Shown here: piece after piece, positions 8,620 through 16,165 of the stretch
Layout: each line of letters opens with the position of its first letter
How positions within the stretch are numbered: position 1 is the stretch's first letter
IMG/VR virus record: IMGVR_UViG_3300035698_015422
Span: 1-54,047 of that record
Length of the DNA: 54,047 bases
Reading direction: 5' to 3' (one strand)
DNA from: a virus
Notes under the pieces: generated by a model
What the model was told of the DNA's origin: nothing
Databases searched by the model: none
Seen by the model: the letters and a program-made list of their open reading frames with translations, nothing else
Position numbers and translations under genes: made by a program

Positions 8620-9810
8620 TTAGCCAGGAATAATAAACTTTCCTGACGGCATAGGGATCCCACGTAGCTGTCTCATTATATTTTCTGACTTGTTAGCCTG
8701 CTGCTCAACTAAGTTGTAATATAAGAAGTTCTCAAGTTGATCTCTCAATTGAGTAATCAACCTTTCCTTGTCTTCATAACCTCTCGTCAAAAGATCATCA
8801 TAATTCAATTGAACATCAGAGTTTGGAACAGGTATATTTCTTACCTTACCTCTGATGAAACCTAAAGAAATCATACATAAAGCTAGTGTGTAATCTCTCA
8901 CCCACTGTTGACCGACAGCATTTATTGTACTGTAGTCGATATTTCCATACGGAATATTTGAAAGACCAGAAATTCCATTGACCGTATCATCCTGACCAGA
9001 ACCCAAAGCATTAGTATTAAAGTTATATGGATCTCCAGCATAAGCGACTCGAATAAATAGCTTTCTGGGATTGTCCCTGTTCGCAGTTGGGACAGGGTAG
9101 ATTCTAAGCATTTGTCCAACAATACGATAACTGTAATTTGAGCGCCTTACCCTTTCAGAAAGTTGCAACTGTCCCTGTCTAAGAATATCTTCAAAAACAG
9201 GAAGCATGTAGAAAATTGTTTCAGGCGTGAACGATTCAAAATTGAACTCATTATTCAAAAAGTTAATTGCTGATGTCGAATCAAAAAATCTAAAAGCAAT
9301 AGATGGTGAAAAATGAAAAACTTCCGTTACCCTCATTCTGCCAACACTTCCAGATGGAGCCAAATCAAACAATGGCGTTCCATTTCCGTCTTTAAGTTCG
9401 GTCCTAAGATTATAGTCTTGGCGACCCCTTTCAAGTGAGATGGATCCAGATGCCTGATCTTGATATCCACTATATGAGGCCTCCATTGCATATGGTTCGG
9501 CTTGACGAAGTAGAAATTCTAATGTTTCTCTGGGGTATAGGTTTTGTATGTCTGAACCAGTTGGCTGACCTAATACATTTGGAATATTTGATTTAGCATC
9601 AAACTCATTGATGATCGCGCCCCAGGCTAATACGGCCTGCTCAAAGGCTGTCCATATAGTCTTACTTGGAAGCTCTACAGATAAAACATCTCCACCCAAG
9701 GTCCTCTTTACAAACAGGACCATACTATCTGCTTCAGACTGAAATGTTGTGTCTGAATCAAATATTCCAAATGGTGTTGGGTTGAGTACATCTAGAAATG
9801 CCATTACCAT
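8620..9810 (-). CDS. gp13: Neck / head-tail connector protein (gp13-type)
   Basis: Probable head-completion protein that binds the portal after DNA packaging. It is 396 residues; T4 gp13 is 309. Early helices LPSKTIWTAFEQAVLAWG near residues 48-65 match the helical start of gp13-like connectors. The middle contains beta strands (MRVTEVFHFSPSIAFRF, SYRIVGQMLRIYPVP), and the C-terminus has helices with ITQLRDQLENFLYYNLVEQQ. It is first in the neck series gp13-gp14-gp15-gp18-gp18-gp19. The start could be the first ATG or the ATG two codons later; neither has an obvious Shine-Dalgarno. Confidence 0.65.
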   Translation of the reverse strand: MVMAFLDVLNPTPFGIFDSDTTFQSEADSMVLFVKRTLGGDVLSVELPSKTIWTAFEQAVLAWGAIINEFDAKSNIPNVLGQPTGSDIQNLYPRETLEFLLRQAEPYAMEASYSGYQDQASGSISLERGRQDYNLRTELKDGNGTPLFDLAPSGSVGRMRVTEVFHFSPSIAFRFFDSTSAINFLNNEFNFESFTPETIFYMLPVFEDILRQGQLQLSERVRRSNYSYRIVGQMLRIYPVPTANRDNPRKLFIRVAYAGDPYNFNTNALGSGQDDTVNGISGLSNIPYGNIDYSTINAVGQQWVRDYTLALCMISLGFIRGKVRNIPVPNSDVQLNYDDLLTRGYEDKERLITQLRDQLENFLYYNLVEQQANKSENIMRQLRGIPMPSGKFIIPG

Positions 9811-9839
9811 AGTAAATATGGAAAGAACATTTAAAAGTG

Positions 9840-9848
9840 GATAAATAG
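9840..9848 (-). promoter_or_regulatory. Candidate late-promoter-like motif CTATTTATC
   Basis: Minus-strand CTATTTATC, 30 bases before the gp13-type start, just downstream of the portal-like fragment gene. If it is a promoter it would let the neck-tail operon be expressed independently of the accessory island. Confidence 0.35.
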
Positions 9849-9852
9849 CACT

Positions 9853-10515
9853 CTAGACTTTACTCCATAGATCACGCCTAAACCATTTCGCCACTTCTTT
9901 ATAGAATATTTTCGAAGCCTGATCTATATTCAATCCTTCACTAAAGTCTACACTTCCATCAGCTTTGATAGTAATTCCCTCACCAGATTCTGTGGTTATT
10001 ACAATGTTTTTTTCAATATTGTTTGTAATAATTTTGTTCTCAATTCTAGTTGGTGTAGTTCCCGTATCTAAACTCAAGTCCTCGTAAACGGATTCAGAAT
10101 TTAGGTCCAATATAGAATAGTGGATATCAACCATGTTATCGCTACCAAATTTAGCTCGTACTGAAGTCCTGTAATCTATTGGAAAACCATCATCACTCAA
10201 TCTACATTTTATTTTATGAAATTCAGACTCTAATTCAGACAATATGGATGATCTAGAAGACTTATTAGAAATCTCTTTAATCTTCTTATTCAATCCTGTG
10301 ACTATTGTATCTCTAATAGTTTTTGCATCACTTTCCCATTCTTGAGTTGATTTAGAAAGGTACGGCTCTGGAACCCTTATTGCTGAAAATAGCTTTTTTC
10401 GAAAATAAGCGATATCAATTGATTCTGTACCAGAACCATCACAAATTTTGCAGTCAACTTTAGAAGTCAATAGATTGTGACTTCCAGCACCCTTACATTC
10501 TATACATTTTTTCAT
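9853..10515 (-). CDS. Portal-like fragment with an N-terminal CxxCxGxG zinc motif
   Basis: A 220-residue protein. Residues 4-28 hold two CxxCxGxG motifs (CIECKGAG and CKICDGSG), the pattern of the DnaJ zinc finger, so one zinc is probably bound. From about residue 34 it resembles the portal of this same phage: YFRKKLFSAIRVPEPYL matches portal YIQRKLFAALKVPKPYL. Further on, FGSDNMVDIHYSILDLNS lines up in the same order with portal FDGEDLIDFSLSLSNPS. Only the part matching the portal clip/stem and C-terminal region is present. The next gene upstream is a truncated terminase paralogue, 14 bases away. Function is unknown; a regulator or modifier of packaging is one inference, and a decaying duplication is the alternative. 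Confidence 0.6.
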   Translation of the reverse strand: MKKCIECKGAGSHNLLTSKVDCKICDGSGTESIDIAYFRKKLFSAIRVPEPYLSKSTQEWESDAKTIRDTIVTGLNKKIKEISNKSSRSSILSELESEFHKIKCRLSDDGFPIDYRTSVRAKFGSDNMVDIHYSILDLNSESVYEDLSLDTGTTPTRIENKIITNNIEKNIVITTESGEGITIKADGSVDFSEGLNIDQASKIFYKEVAKWFRRDLWSKV

Positions 10516-10529
10516 AACATTATCACTCT

Positions 10530-11273
10530 CTAATTTGGAAACCTAGCTAAAAAATCGGTCCTAATTTGCTCTATGGGCAAATACCTAGTTCTCTCATAAA
10601 ACCAAAAACTCTCACTGTTTGCAAACGGGTGTCGACTGCCATCACTTTTCTTTCTTCCAAGACGACTTACATGATATGGTAAACAAATTCTATGTTTTTC
10701 AACCATTTCTCTAAAGAAAGATTTTTTATTTTTTGAATTAGGTGTAGAACTAACTATAAGCTTACCATTGCCCACTAAACATGGAGAGAGACAAGATATT
10801 GCTTTTGATAAGTTAGACATAAAATCTGCTTCTTCGACAATAATTAAGTCAAATCTTTCCCCGTGGACCAGAGTTTCAGATGAAACAGCTTTTATTTTGC
10901 CACCTCCAACAAACATTATTTCACCAGGCCAACCACCTCTTGATGTAGTTAAAGTGTTTGTGCTATCACAAGAAAGAAAACATTTTTTTATAAACAATTC
11001 TCCATAATCATGACTAGTTGTAACATATAGTACACTTTTTCCTGACTTGGCAATCCAACTTGCATAAAAAGAAAGAAGAGTTGTTACTCCAATCATTCTA
11101 GCTTTTACTACAAAACTTGGTCTTGACTGATTCTCAAAGTCATATATAAGCTTTTTATGATAATCTTCAATTGTTACTTTTACTTTTGATTTCTTACTGC
11201 GAACCATCCCAGACTTAAAGTAGTCAATAAAATATTTCGAGCTTATATCTTGAACAATGCTGTCGAGCCTCAT
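10530..11273 (-). CDS. Terminase large-subunit ATPase-domain paralogue lacking the nuclease
   Basis: A 247-residue protein matching only the N-terminal motor domain of the large terminase encoded in the same window. Walker A-like KARMIGVTT at 57-65 parallels KARQLGLST in the terminase. Walker B is DLIIVEEA at about 142-149 (LLIVDEA in the terminase). The coupling motif SSTPNS at 175-180 parallels LSTPNG. The C-terminal FWFYERTRYLPIEQIRTDF parallels KWFAEQTRQLSRKEIAQEH. It stops exactly where the RNase H nuclease domain would begin. The 94-base gap upstream contains a 6-bp hairpin (GCGTTT / AAACGC) without a T-run. It precedes the portal-like fragment gene. It could be a motor accessory, a competitor of the terminase, or a relic. 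Confidence 0.75.
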   Translation of the reverse strand: MRLDSIVQDISSKYFIDYFKSGMVRSKKSKVKVTIEDYHKKLIYDFENQSRPSFVVKARMIGVTTLLSFYASWIAKSGKSVLYVTTSHDYGELFIKKCFLSCDSTNTLTTSRGGWPGEIMFVGGGKIKAVSSETLVHGERFDLIIVEEADFMSNLSKAISCLSPCLVGNGKLIVSSTPNSKNKKSFFREMVEKHRICLPYHVSRLGRKKSDGSRHPFANSESFWFYERTRYLPIEQIRTDFLARFPN

Positions 11274-11318
11274 AAAGATATAATACCAAATTTGAAAAGA
11301 TACGTTCGTTTGCCCTGC

Positions 11319-11334
11319 GCGTTTCCTAAAACGC
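11319..11334. other. Small hairpin upstream of the terminase paralogue
   Basis: GCGTTT and AAACGC around a CCTA loop, in the gap between the 2H phosphoesterase gene and the terminase-like gene. No T-run follows on the minus strand, so I do not call a terminator. The surrounding gap is otherwise AT-rich with nothing else I can name. Confidence 0.3.
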
Positions 11335-11367
11335 TATAAAAATATAATATAGAAGGCTACAGTATCA

Positions 11368-11919
11368 TTATAAGCTCGACCAGAACACTTCATCATCTTC
11401 ATTTACCATTTTGACACCATCTAATGACAGAGTATCAAATGGAATCTTTTTACTTGGTACTTCTTGAGCCTTATCTCCACCATATAAAGATATGTGAGCC
11501 TTGTAGTCTGGGAAGTCTGAAGGTGGAATTCCATGCTTCTGTATACCATTGTCAATTTTGGAAAAAAGAGAGTTTAATTCTTTACTATCAAGCAAAATTA
11601 CAATGGAATCTCCCAATGCCTCCAACTTTGTTGCTTTGGCAGAAATTGACTTAGACTCTAATGAGTTTACAAATGGCAGTATGTCTTCTAGCTTCCTGTC
11701 TCCCTTCCAATACCTTATTGTACAATGCAACTCTTCTGGTGGGATAACTCGAACATCTGATGGTATATCTAGTGTATTTCTAAATTTTACGATTTGTTTT
11801 ATTGCATCATCTGTTGGGTAGATCGCAATCATAGTAGAGGGCTGATCCGTTTCAATCTTCTCTGTTATAAGATTTTGAATATATTCCCTTAGCAAGGACA
11901 TGCTATAAATATGGTTCAT
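11368..11919 (-). CDS. 2H phosphoesterase (LigT / cyclic phosphodiesterase-like)
   Basis: A 183-residue protein with the two HxT/S motifs of the 2H superfamily: HCT at residues 65-67 (ELHCTIRYW) and HIS at 142-144 (AHISLYGG). Length and spacing fit the two-lobed LigT fold. Family members hydrolyse 2',3'-cyclic or 2'-5' phosphodiester bonds; the phage anti-CBASS protein Acb1 belongs to this superfamily, so cleavage of a defence cyclic nucleotide is possible but inferred. The N-terminus MSLLREYIQNLITEK from the seventh residue resembles the LRE-type leader on several other proteins here. The first ATG is preferred because AAAGGA lies about 10 bases before it. It lies in an accessory island between capsid and neck genes. 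Confidence 0.75.
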   Translation of the reverse strand: MNHIYSMSLLREYIQNLITEKIETDQPSTMIAIYPTDDAIKQIVKFRNTLDIPSDVRVIPPEELHCTIRYWKGDRKLEDILPFVNSLESKSISAKATKLEALGDSIVILLDSKELNSLFSKIDNGIQKHGIPPSDFPDYKAHISLYGGDKAQEVPSKKIPFDTLSLDGVKMVNEDDEVFWSSL

Positions 11920-11982
11920 ACCTAGAGTTTCCTTTCAGATCTCCTTATGGCGCAGATGGCGGCGTTTCATAAGAATGAAAGC

Positions 11983-12012
11983 TTGACAGCGAGCTTGCTA
12001 GCGTGTTACACT
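11983..12012 (+). promoter_or_regulatory. Sigma-70-like promoter on the plus strand
   Basis: A consensus TTGACA is followed after 18 bases by TACACT (4 of 6 matches to TATAAT). The predicted start site falls about 7 bases later, next to a GTG codon. Just upstream is a CTTATG / CATAAG inverted repeat (11944-11949 and 11968-11973) that could bind a regulator. It is the best housekeeping-type promoter I see in the window, and it points opposite to all other genes. Confidence 0.55.
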
Positions 12013-12017
12013 AAATT

Positions 12018-12218
12018 GTGAACAAGCCAATCAAGAGCGTTGGAGACTTAAAGTTTCAACTGGGTATTGAATCAGGTCAGCATCATTCGGATATTTTCCA
12101 CGAATTGAAGATTGGAATTTCTCACGGGAAATTGTTCGCAAAAGACCCGCTTCTTGAATTCTTGTTTGAAGCTGTTCTCCTGAAAATTGAAACGGATAAT
12201 ATTCCAGAGAAAATCTAG
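12018..12218 (+). CDS. Small hypothetical protein, only plus-strand gene candidate
   Basis: A possible 66-residue product starting at GTG, with no in-frame ATG. It has a hydrophobic amphipathic helix near the C-terminus (LLEFLFEAVLLKIE). A sigma-70-like promoter ends 5 bases before the GTG, so the mRNA would be leaderless or nearly so. A bidirectional hairpin terminator lies about 10 bases after the stop, making a compact transcription unit in an otherwise empty 350-base gap. I do not recognise the protein. The unit could instead encode a small RNA of about 240 bases. A minus-strand open frame overlaps but lacks any signals. Confidence 0.4.
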   Translation: MNKPIKSVGDLKFQLGIESGQHHSDIFHELKIGISHGKLFAKDPLLEFLFEAVLLKIETDNIPEKI

Positions 12219-12228
12219 AAATAAAAAA

Positions 12229-12251
12229 AAAGGCTCCCAAAAGGAGCCTTT
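12229..12251. terminator. Strong bidirectional intrinsic terminator after the capsid gene
   Basis: AAAGGCTCC and GGAGCCTTT pair around a CAAAA loop. On the minus strand the hairpin is followed by a long T-run (complement of AAATAAAAAAAAA), an efficient terminator just beyond the major capsid stop. On the plus strand it is followed by TTTTCT and would end the small plus-strand unit. It separates the head operon from the accessory island. Confidence 0.85.
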
Positions 12252-12269
12252 TCTAATCCAAAAGTAATA

Positions 12270-14141
12270 CTAGATTACGTTGAGGTCAAGAACCGTGATG
12301 GTTCCGTAGAAGTCGCTTCTGACCATCTTCTTGCCATAGCGAGTCATTACACCCTTACGTGGTGTAAAATCTTCTGGCGCAAAGATAGTTGGAGTAACGA
12401 TAAGTGGTACGTATGGTGCGTAGACGTATCCAGTCTCAAGGTAGTTTCCGCCCTTGAATCCAACAAGGATCTTATTTCGTGGGAAGTAAGGATCTTTGTA
12501 TAGAGTGAATCGGTTAGCAACCTGTCCAATATTCTCAGCACCAACAGTCATTGGGTTAGAGATCTGTCCGTTTCCATCAATCTTGTATTGAGCCTTGTAC
12601 ATTGCTGTTTGCTCAATGATTGTTGCAACATCAGGACCGATGACACAGAAGTTAGCGGAGCCACGAAGAGTCTTCTTGTGAATCTCATTTGCAACGTCAC
12701 AAATGGTCTCAATAAGAGTTTCGTACCACTCTCTAACCGTACCAGTGAACTGAGGTCCAGTGGAAAGTGTGCTTCGAAGATCTACTGGTAAACCAGTTCT
12801 CTTATTTACAAACCTACCTGGAGCACGTGACCAGTAGTAGTTAGCACCGTTCGCTTCCATAAGAAGGTCATTAAGAACTTCTCTATCGATGTCCAATGCA
12901 ACTTGCTCAGATAGAATCTTTGTAAGCTCAACCTCGGCATCCAAGCTGTGGAATGCGTTAAGGTCTTGAGCAAGCTCAGGGGACCAACGCGCGCGCAACT
13001 TACGAGTTGTAGCAACAACACTGATTTGCTCAATCTTGATATCAATCTCTGGGATTGCAGGGGAGGGCGTAGCAGCGAAGTCTGACTCGAATGATGGGAC
13101 GGTAAGAGTATCACCATCGGTTCCACCAACATCTAGTGAGTCAGAAACAGCAGCACTAATAGTAACAGCACCAGTTGGTACAGCTCCGCCATTAGTTAGG
13201 CGAATGACTGTAGCGATGTGATCACCATTGATGTCAGGCTGGAACAATCCGCTTGAAGGCGTAAAGTTACCACGCATGTTCAATCTACGTAGATTGAGAA
13301 TGCCTTGACCACCCTGATATGCTTCTCCCCATGGAACAGCGTTGTTTGGCGTTCCAAAGGAGCTAATGGCAATTTGGCTAACTTGCTGAAGGTCAGCAGT
13401 TGCCAAGGCACCTGTGATGTTTGCAATCGGTAAGAATGCGAAGCAGTAATCTAGTGCGTTGTCAGAGACATCAGTCTCAAGCTGAGGGTCGAAATGAGCC
13501 CAACGTGCGCTGGAACCAGTCATTTCGCTTAAGCTAGCAACAGTACTACCAGAAACAAACCCACCAACACCATCGAATACACCAATTTTCTGTGTTTCAA
13601 GTGTGCCAATAGATGCAGCAGATGCATGTACCTTGGTGTATCCGTGACCTACTAAGTCATACTGTCCACCCGTTGCAGTTGAACCAGAACGTACTCCAGC
13701 CCCAGTTGGGTTGTTGTATAGTGATTCACCACTCTTGTAAATGGATGCAGTATCGCTTGCAGCACCACCGACATTGTTGCCATAGGTGTAATCTAGGTAG
13801 AATAGCAAACCAGCTGGTAAGCTCATTGGCTGAATCGAGATCAACTCGTTAGCAACAAGACCACCAAACACGCGGCGAACGATTGGGAACGCTACGTTGG
13901 AGAAACCACGAACTTGACCACTGCTGGTTAGTGCGGCTCCACCTGTTGATAGGCTGCTGGACTCACGAAGAATCTCTGCTGCTTGGTTTTCAAGCATTCG
14001 AGCCATATTCTCTTTGTCGTAGCCACCAAGGCCACGCAATAGGCCAGTTTCGTGCCACTTACTGGACAAGCGTTTTGCTTCGTGTCCTAGGTGACGTGAC
14101 CTAATGTCCTCTGTTAATGTATCTAATGAAAATGTAGACAT
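12270..14141 (-). CDS. gp23: Major capsid protein (gp23-type)
   Basis: A 623-residue capsid subunit; T4 gp23 is 521. The N-terminus has the gp23-like block SSKWHETGLLRGLGGYDKEN followed by MARMLENQAAEILRES, then NVAFPIVRRVFGGLVANELI and an LDYTYG segment. These features mark the HK97-fold start in T4-type capsid proteins. The C-terminal half has VVATTRKLRARWSPELAQDL and a late GNYLETGYVYAPYVPLIVTP stretch. The N-terminal part is probably removed by the prohead protease; ILRE-S near residue 58 is one possible cleavage site. AGAGGA precedes the start. It is last in the head operon, after the scaffold, and is followed by a strong terminator. Confidence 0.92.
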   Translation of the reverse strand: MSTFSLDTLTEDIRSRHLGHEAKRLSSKWHETGLLRGLGGYDKENMARMLENQAAEILRESSSLSTGGAALTSSGQVRGFSNVAFPIVRRVFGGLVANELISIQPMSLPAGLLFYLDYTYGNNVGGAASDTASIYKSGESLYNNPTGAGVRSGSTATGGQYDLVGHGYTKVHASAASIGTLETQKIGVFDGVGGFVSGSTVASLSEMTGSSARWAHFDPQLETDVSDNALDYCFAFLPIANITGALATADLQQVSQIAISSFGTPNNAVPWGEAYQGGQGILNLRRLNMRGNFTPSSGLFQPDINGDHIATVIRLTNGGAVPTGAVTISAAVSDSLDVGGTDGDTLTVPSFESDFAATPSPAIPEIDIKIEQISVVATTRKLRARWSPELAQDLNAFHSLDAEVELTKILSEQVALDIDREVLNDLLMEANGANYYWSRAPGRFVNKRTGLPVDLRSTLSTGPQFTGTVREWYETLIETICDVANEIHKKTLRGSANFCVIGPDVATIIEQTAMYKAQYKIDGNGQISNPMTVGAENIGQVANRFTLYKDPYFPRNKILVGFKGGNYLETGYVYAPYVPLIVTPTIFAPEDFTPRKGVMTRYGKKMVRSDFYGTITVLDLNVI

Positions 14142-14181
14142 GATTTTATAATCCTCTTTTTATCCTATTTAGCCTATTCCT

Positions 14182-16086
14182 TTAGTCGTTCATTCCAGCG
14201 AGCTGGCCCCAACGATGAAATTCTTTTGTTTCAGACTCATTCAATGACTTGGAGCCTGACTTGGTGGCAGGTGAAGATCCGGCTAGTAATGCTCTTCCCT
14301 TGCTTTCAGTTAATTTGTTATCACTCTTTTTACCCTGAAGTGCTTCACTTAAGGCTGAGTATAGTTTTTTCACATCCCTTACAGATTTGGCATCATCTAG
14401 AGCTTCGATTATCGTTGCTCTCTGCTTTCCTGATAGTCCCTCTGTTTGTAGGAGGCGATTTGCGTGCACTAACTTAGCATTGAATAAATTGGTTTTACTA
14501 AGTTCTCTTTGTGTCTCAGTTAGTTTTCTTTTTTGCTTTGATAGAGCAGATTTGTACTGCTTCAAAGTTTCTGCAAGACGACGATTCATTCGAACTGCAC
14601 CTTCGTACATTTCTGACTTCTCATCATCATCTTCTTCTTCCGTAAGAGCGTTGCTTCCTGCTGGGTCAAGTGTATTAAGATCTTCTCCATCAACAAATGA
14701 TTCTCCATCAAATTTTCCGCCACCAAAGTCGTCATCACCCTTACCTGGGCCATGTCCACCTTGCTTACTTAAGTCTTCTTCGTTCATAGCTGCTCTTCGC
14801 TTACGAAGGCTCATAAGCTCTCTCTTAAGCATCTCTTCAGAGATTTGAAGCATTTCATCCTGCCTCTCTTCCTCTTCAGGCTCTTCAACAGGAGCTTGTT
14901 GCTTTGGAGCTTGTGCAGATGCCTTTGCTCTTGCTTGTCGAGCTGCTGCGCGTGAACCGCGACCTCGGCCACCGCCTGCTCTGTAAGATGAACCGCCAAG
15001 CAATTCAGAGATCTCTTCTTCAGAAAGCTCACCTTCACCTAGTTCCATCTCTAGTTCAAGATCGTCATCTTCAAGTCCGCCATCCATGTCATCCATGCCG
15101 TCGTCCATTCCCATGTCGTCCATTCCATCGTCCATATCCATGTCATCCATGCCCATGTCATCGCCTTCAAGACCATCGTCCATACCGTCTTCTGGTTCTG
15201 CTTCAACAGAAAGCTCTGAACCTTCTGGGTCTGCTGGGTCTAGTCCTCGAATAACGAGTTTTAGTTCTTCTTCATTAAGTGCGCCGTGCTTTTTTGCCAT
15301 CGTATAAATCTCCCTTACAAGTACATCCATCTTAGTTGCAAATTTGTTTAGCTTATTTTCTTCAGCAAACTCCTGCAATTTTGATAATGACTTTTTTAGT
15401 GTTCTTGCTTCTCTAATGAAAGAAGAACATTCCTTCACAAATGTTTTTTTTGCTTTGTTCGTTAAATCATAGTTCTCAACAACTAACTTGAATTGTTGAG
15501 ACTTCTTATTGATCAAATTGTATTTTCTTTCGATTAGTCGTACCTTAGTTGGGACATATAGTGTATTCGTAGCCTTATAGACTTCTTCTAATTTCCCTTC
15601 AATAATGCGACAGGTATCTTTTGGTACGATATTCCTTTTACTGTCGGCCTGTAGGGCACCATATGTCTTTTCTGCTTCTGTCTTAAGCTGTCGAAGCTTT
15701 TCACAATAAGCCACTTCGCTAATATTCTTTTTATTACTACGAAGCGTTTTTAATCTCTCAGAAAGTCGTAGAGCCTTAACTCCATAAGTCTCAGCATCCA
15801 TGTTTGCCATTTTTGCTAAAGCACTAATAGATTCACGAGTTAGTTCAACTTCGTCAACCTCAGACTCCTCAACCTTTTCTGATTTCTTTTCTTCATCCGA
15901 ATCGTACATGATGTCTTCTTCGTCATCATCGCAATCAGAATCGTTCCCTTCCAAAAGTTCTCTCTCAATCATCTGTTTGACTCTTGGTTGAACTTTCTCT
16001 AAAATTAATTTGGTAGCATTTTGCTCAGCAACCTCTCTCAGTTGCTTTGCGTCGGCTAAGACTTCTTTATAAAGTGATGTAGACAC
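14182..16086 (-). CDS. gp22: Prohead core scaffold protein (gp22-type)
   Basis: A 634-residue, highly charged, mostly helical protein directly upstream of the capsid gene and downstream of core genes, the position of T4 gp22 (about 270 residues). The first 280 residues are charged coiled-coil helices. A hyperacidic Met/Asp/Gly tract follows at about residues 295-350, then an Arg/Ala/Gln-rich linker and a further coiled coil with LRKRRAAM and LKQYKSALSKQKRKL. It ends in ETKEFHRWGQLAGMND. LGE-G, IIE-A and LSE-A strings fit the T4 prohead protease consensus (I/L)-x-E before A/G, consistent with digestion during maturation. Identity rests on position and composition. Confidence 0.75.
   Translation of the reverse strand: MSTSLYKEVLADAKQLREVAEQNATKLILEKVQPRVKQMIERELLEGNDSDCDDDEEDIMYDSDEEKKSEKVEESEVDEVELTRESISALAKMANMDAETYGVKALRLSERLKTLRSNKKNISEVAYCEKLRQLKTEAEKTYGALQADSKRNIVPKDTCRIIEGKLEEVYKATNTLYVPTKVRLIERKYNLINKKSQQFKLVVENYDLTNKAKKTFVKECSSFIREARTLKKSLSKLQEFAEENKLNKFATKMDVLVREIYTMAKKHGALNEEELKLVIRGLDPADPEGSELSVEAEPEDGMDDGLEGDDMGMDDMDMDDGMDDMGMDDGMDDMDGGLEDDDLELEMELGEGELSEEEISELLGGSSYRAGGGRGRGSRAAARQARAKASAQAPKQQAPVEEPEEEERQDEMLQISEEMLKRELMSLRKRRAAMNEEDLSKQGGHGPGKGDDDFGGGKFDGESFVDGEDLNTLDPAGSNALTEEEDDDEKSEMYEGAVRMNRRLAETLKQYKSALSKQKRKLTETQRELSKTNLFNAKLVHANRLLQTEGLSGKQRATIIEALDDAKSVRDVKKLYSALSEALQGKKSDNKLTESKGRALLAGSSPATKSGSKSLNESETKEFHRWGQLAGMND
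15081..15190 (-). repeat. Imperfect tandem repeat coding an Asp/Met/Gly-rich tract
   Basis: Repeated CATGTCATC and CCATTCC type units in the scaffold gene encode runs of MDD, GMDD and DMDMDD. The tract is imperfect, consistent with slippage-driven expansion. It makes one of the most acidic segments of the scaffold. Confidence 0.6.
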
Positions 16087-16111
16087 TAATTGATCCTTCT
16101 TAATTTCTGAA

Positions 16112-16120
16112 AATAAATAG
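16112..16120 (-). promoter_or_regulatory. Candidate late-promoter-like motif CTATTTATT
   Basis: Minus-strand CTATTTATT, 26 bases upstream of the scaffold start, in a 79-base gap. Spacing matches the same motif before sheath, tube and neck genes, and high expression of scaffold and capsid would need such a signal. Confidence 0.35.
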
Positions 16121-16165
16121 TACTGCTATAGCTAAAAATCTCTAAAAGCACTATAAAGACTATTT

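Noticed and set aside
12031-12240. Minus-strand 69-residue open frame in the gap after the capsid gene
   Set aside because: It would have to be transcribed through the capsid terminator and its first codons lie in the hairpin T-run; no ribosome site is visible. The plus-strand frame has a promoter and terminator.
14387-14848. Ser-rich plus-strand open frame inside the scaffold gene
   Set aside because: Antisense to charged helices rich in Lys/Glu/Asp, with no ribosome site.
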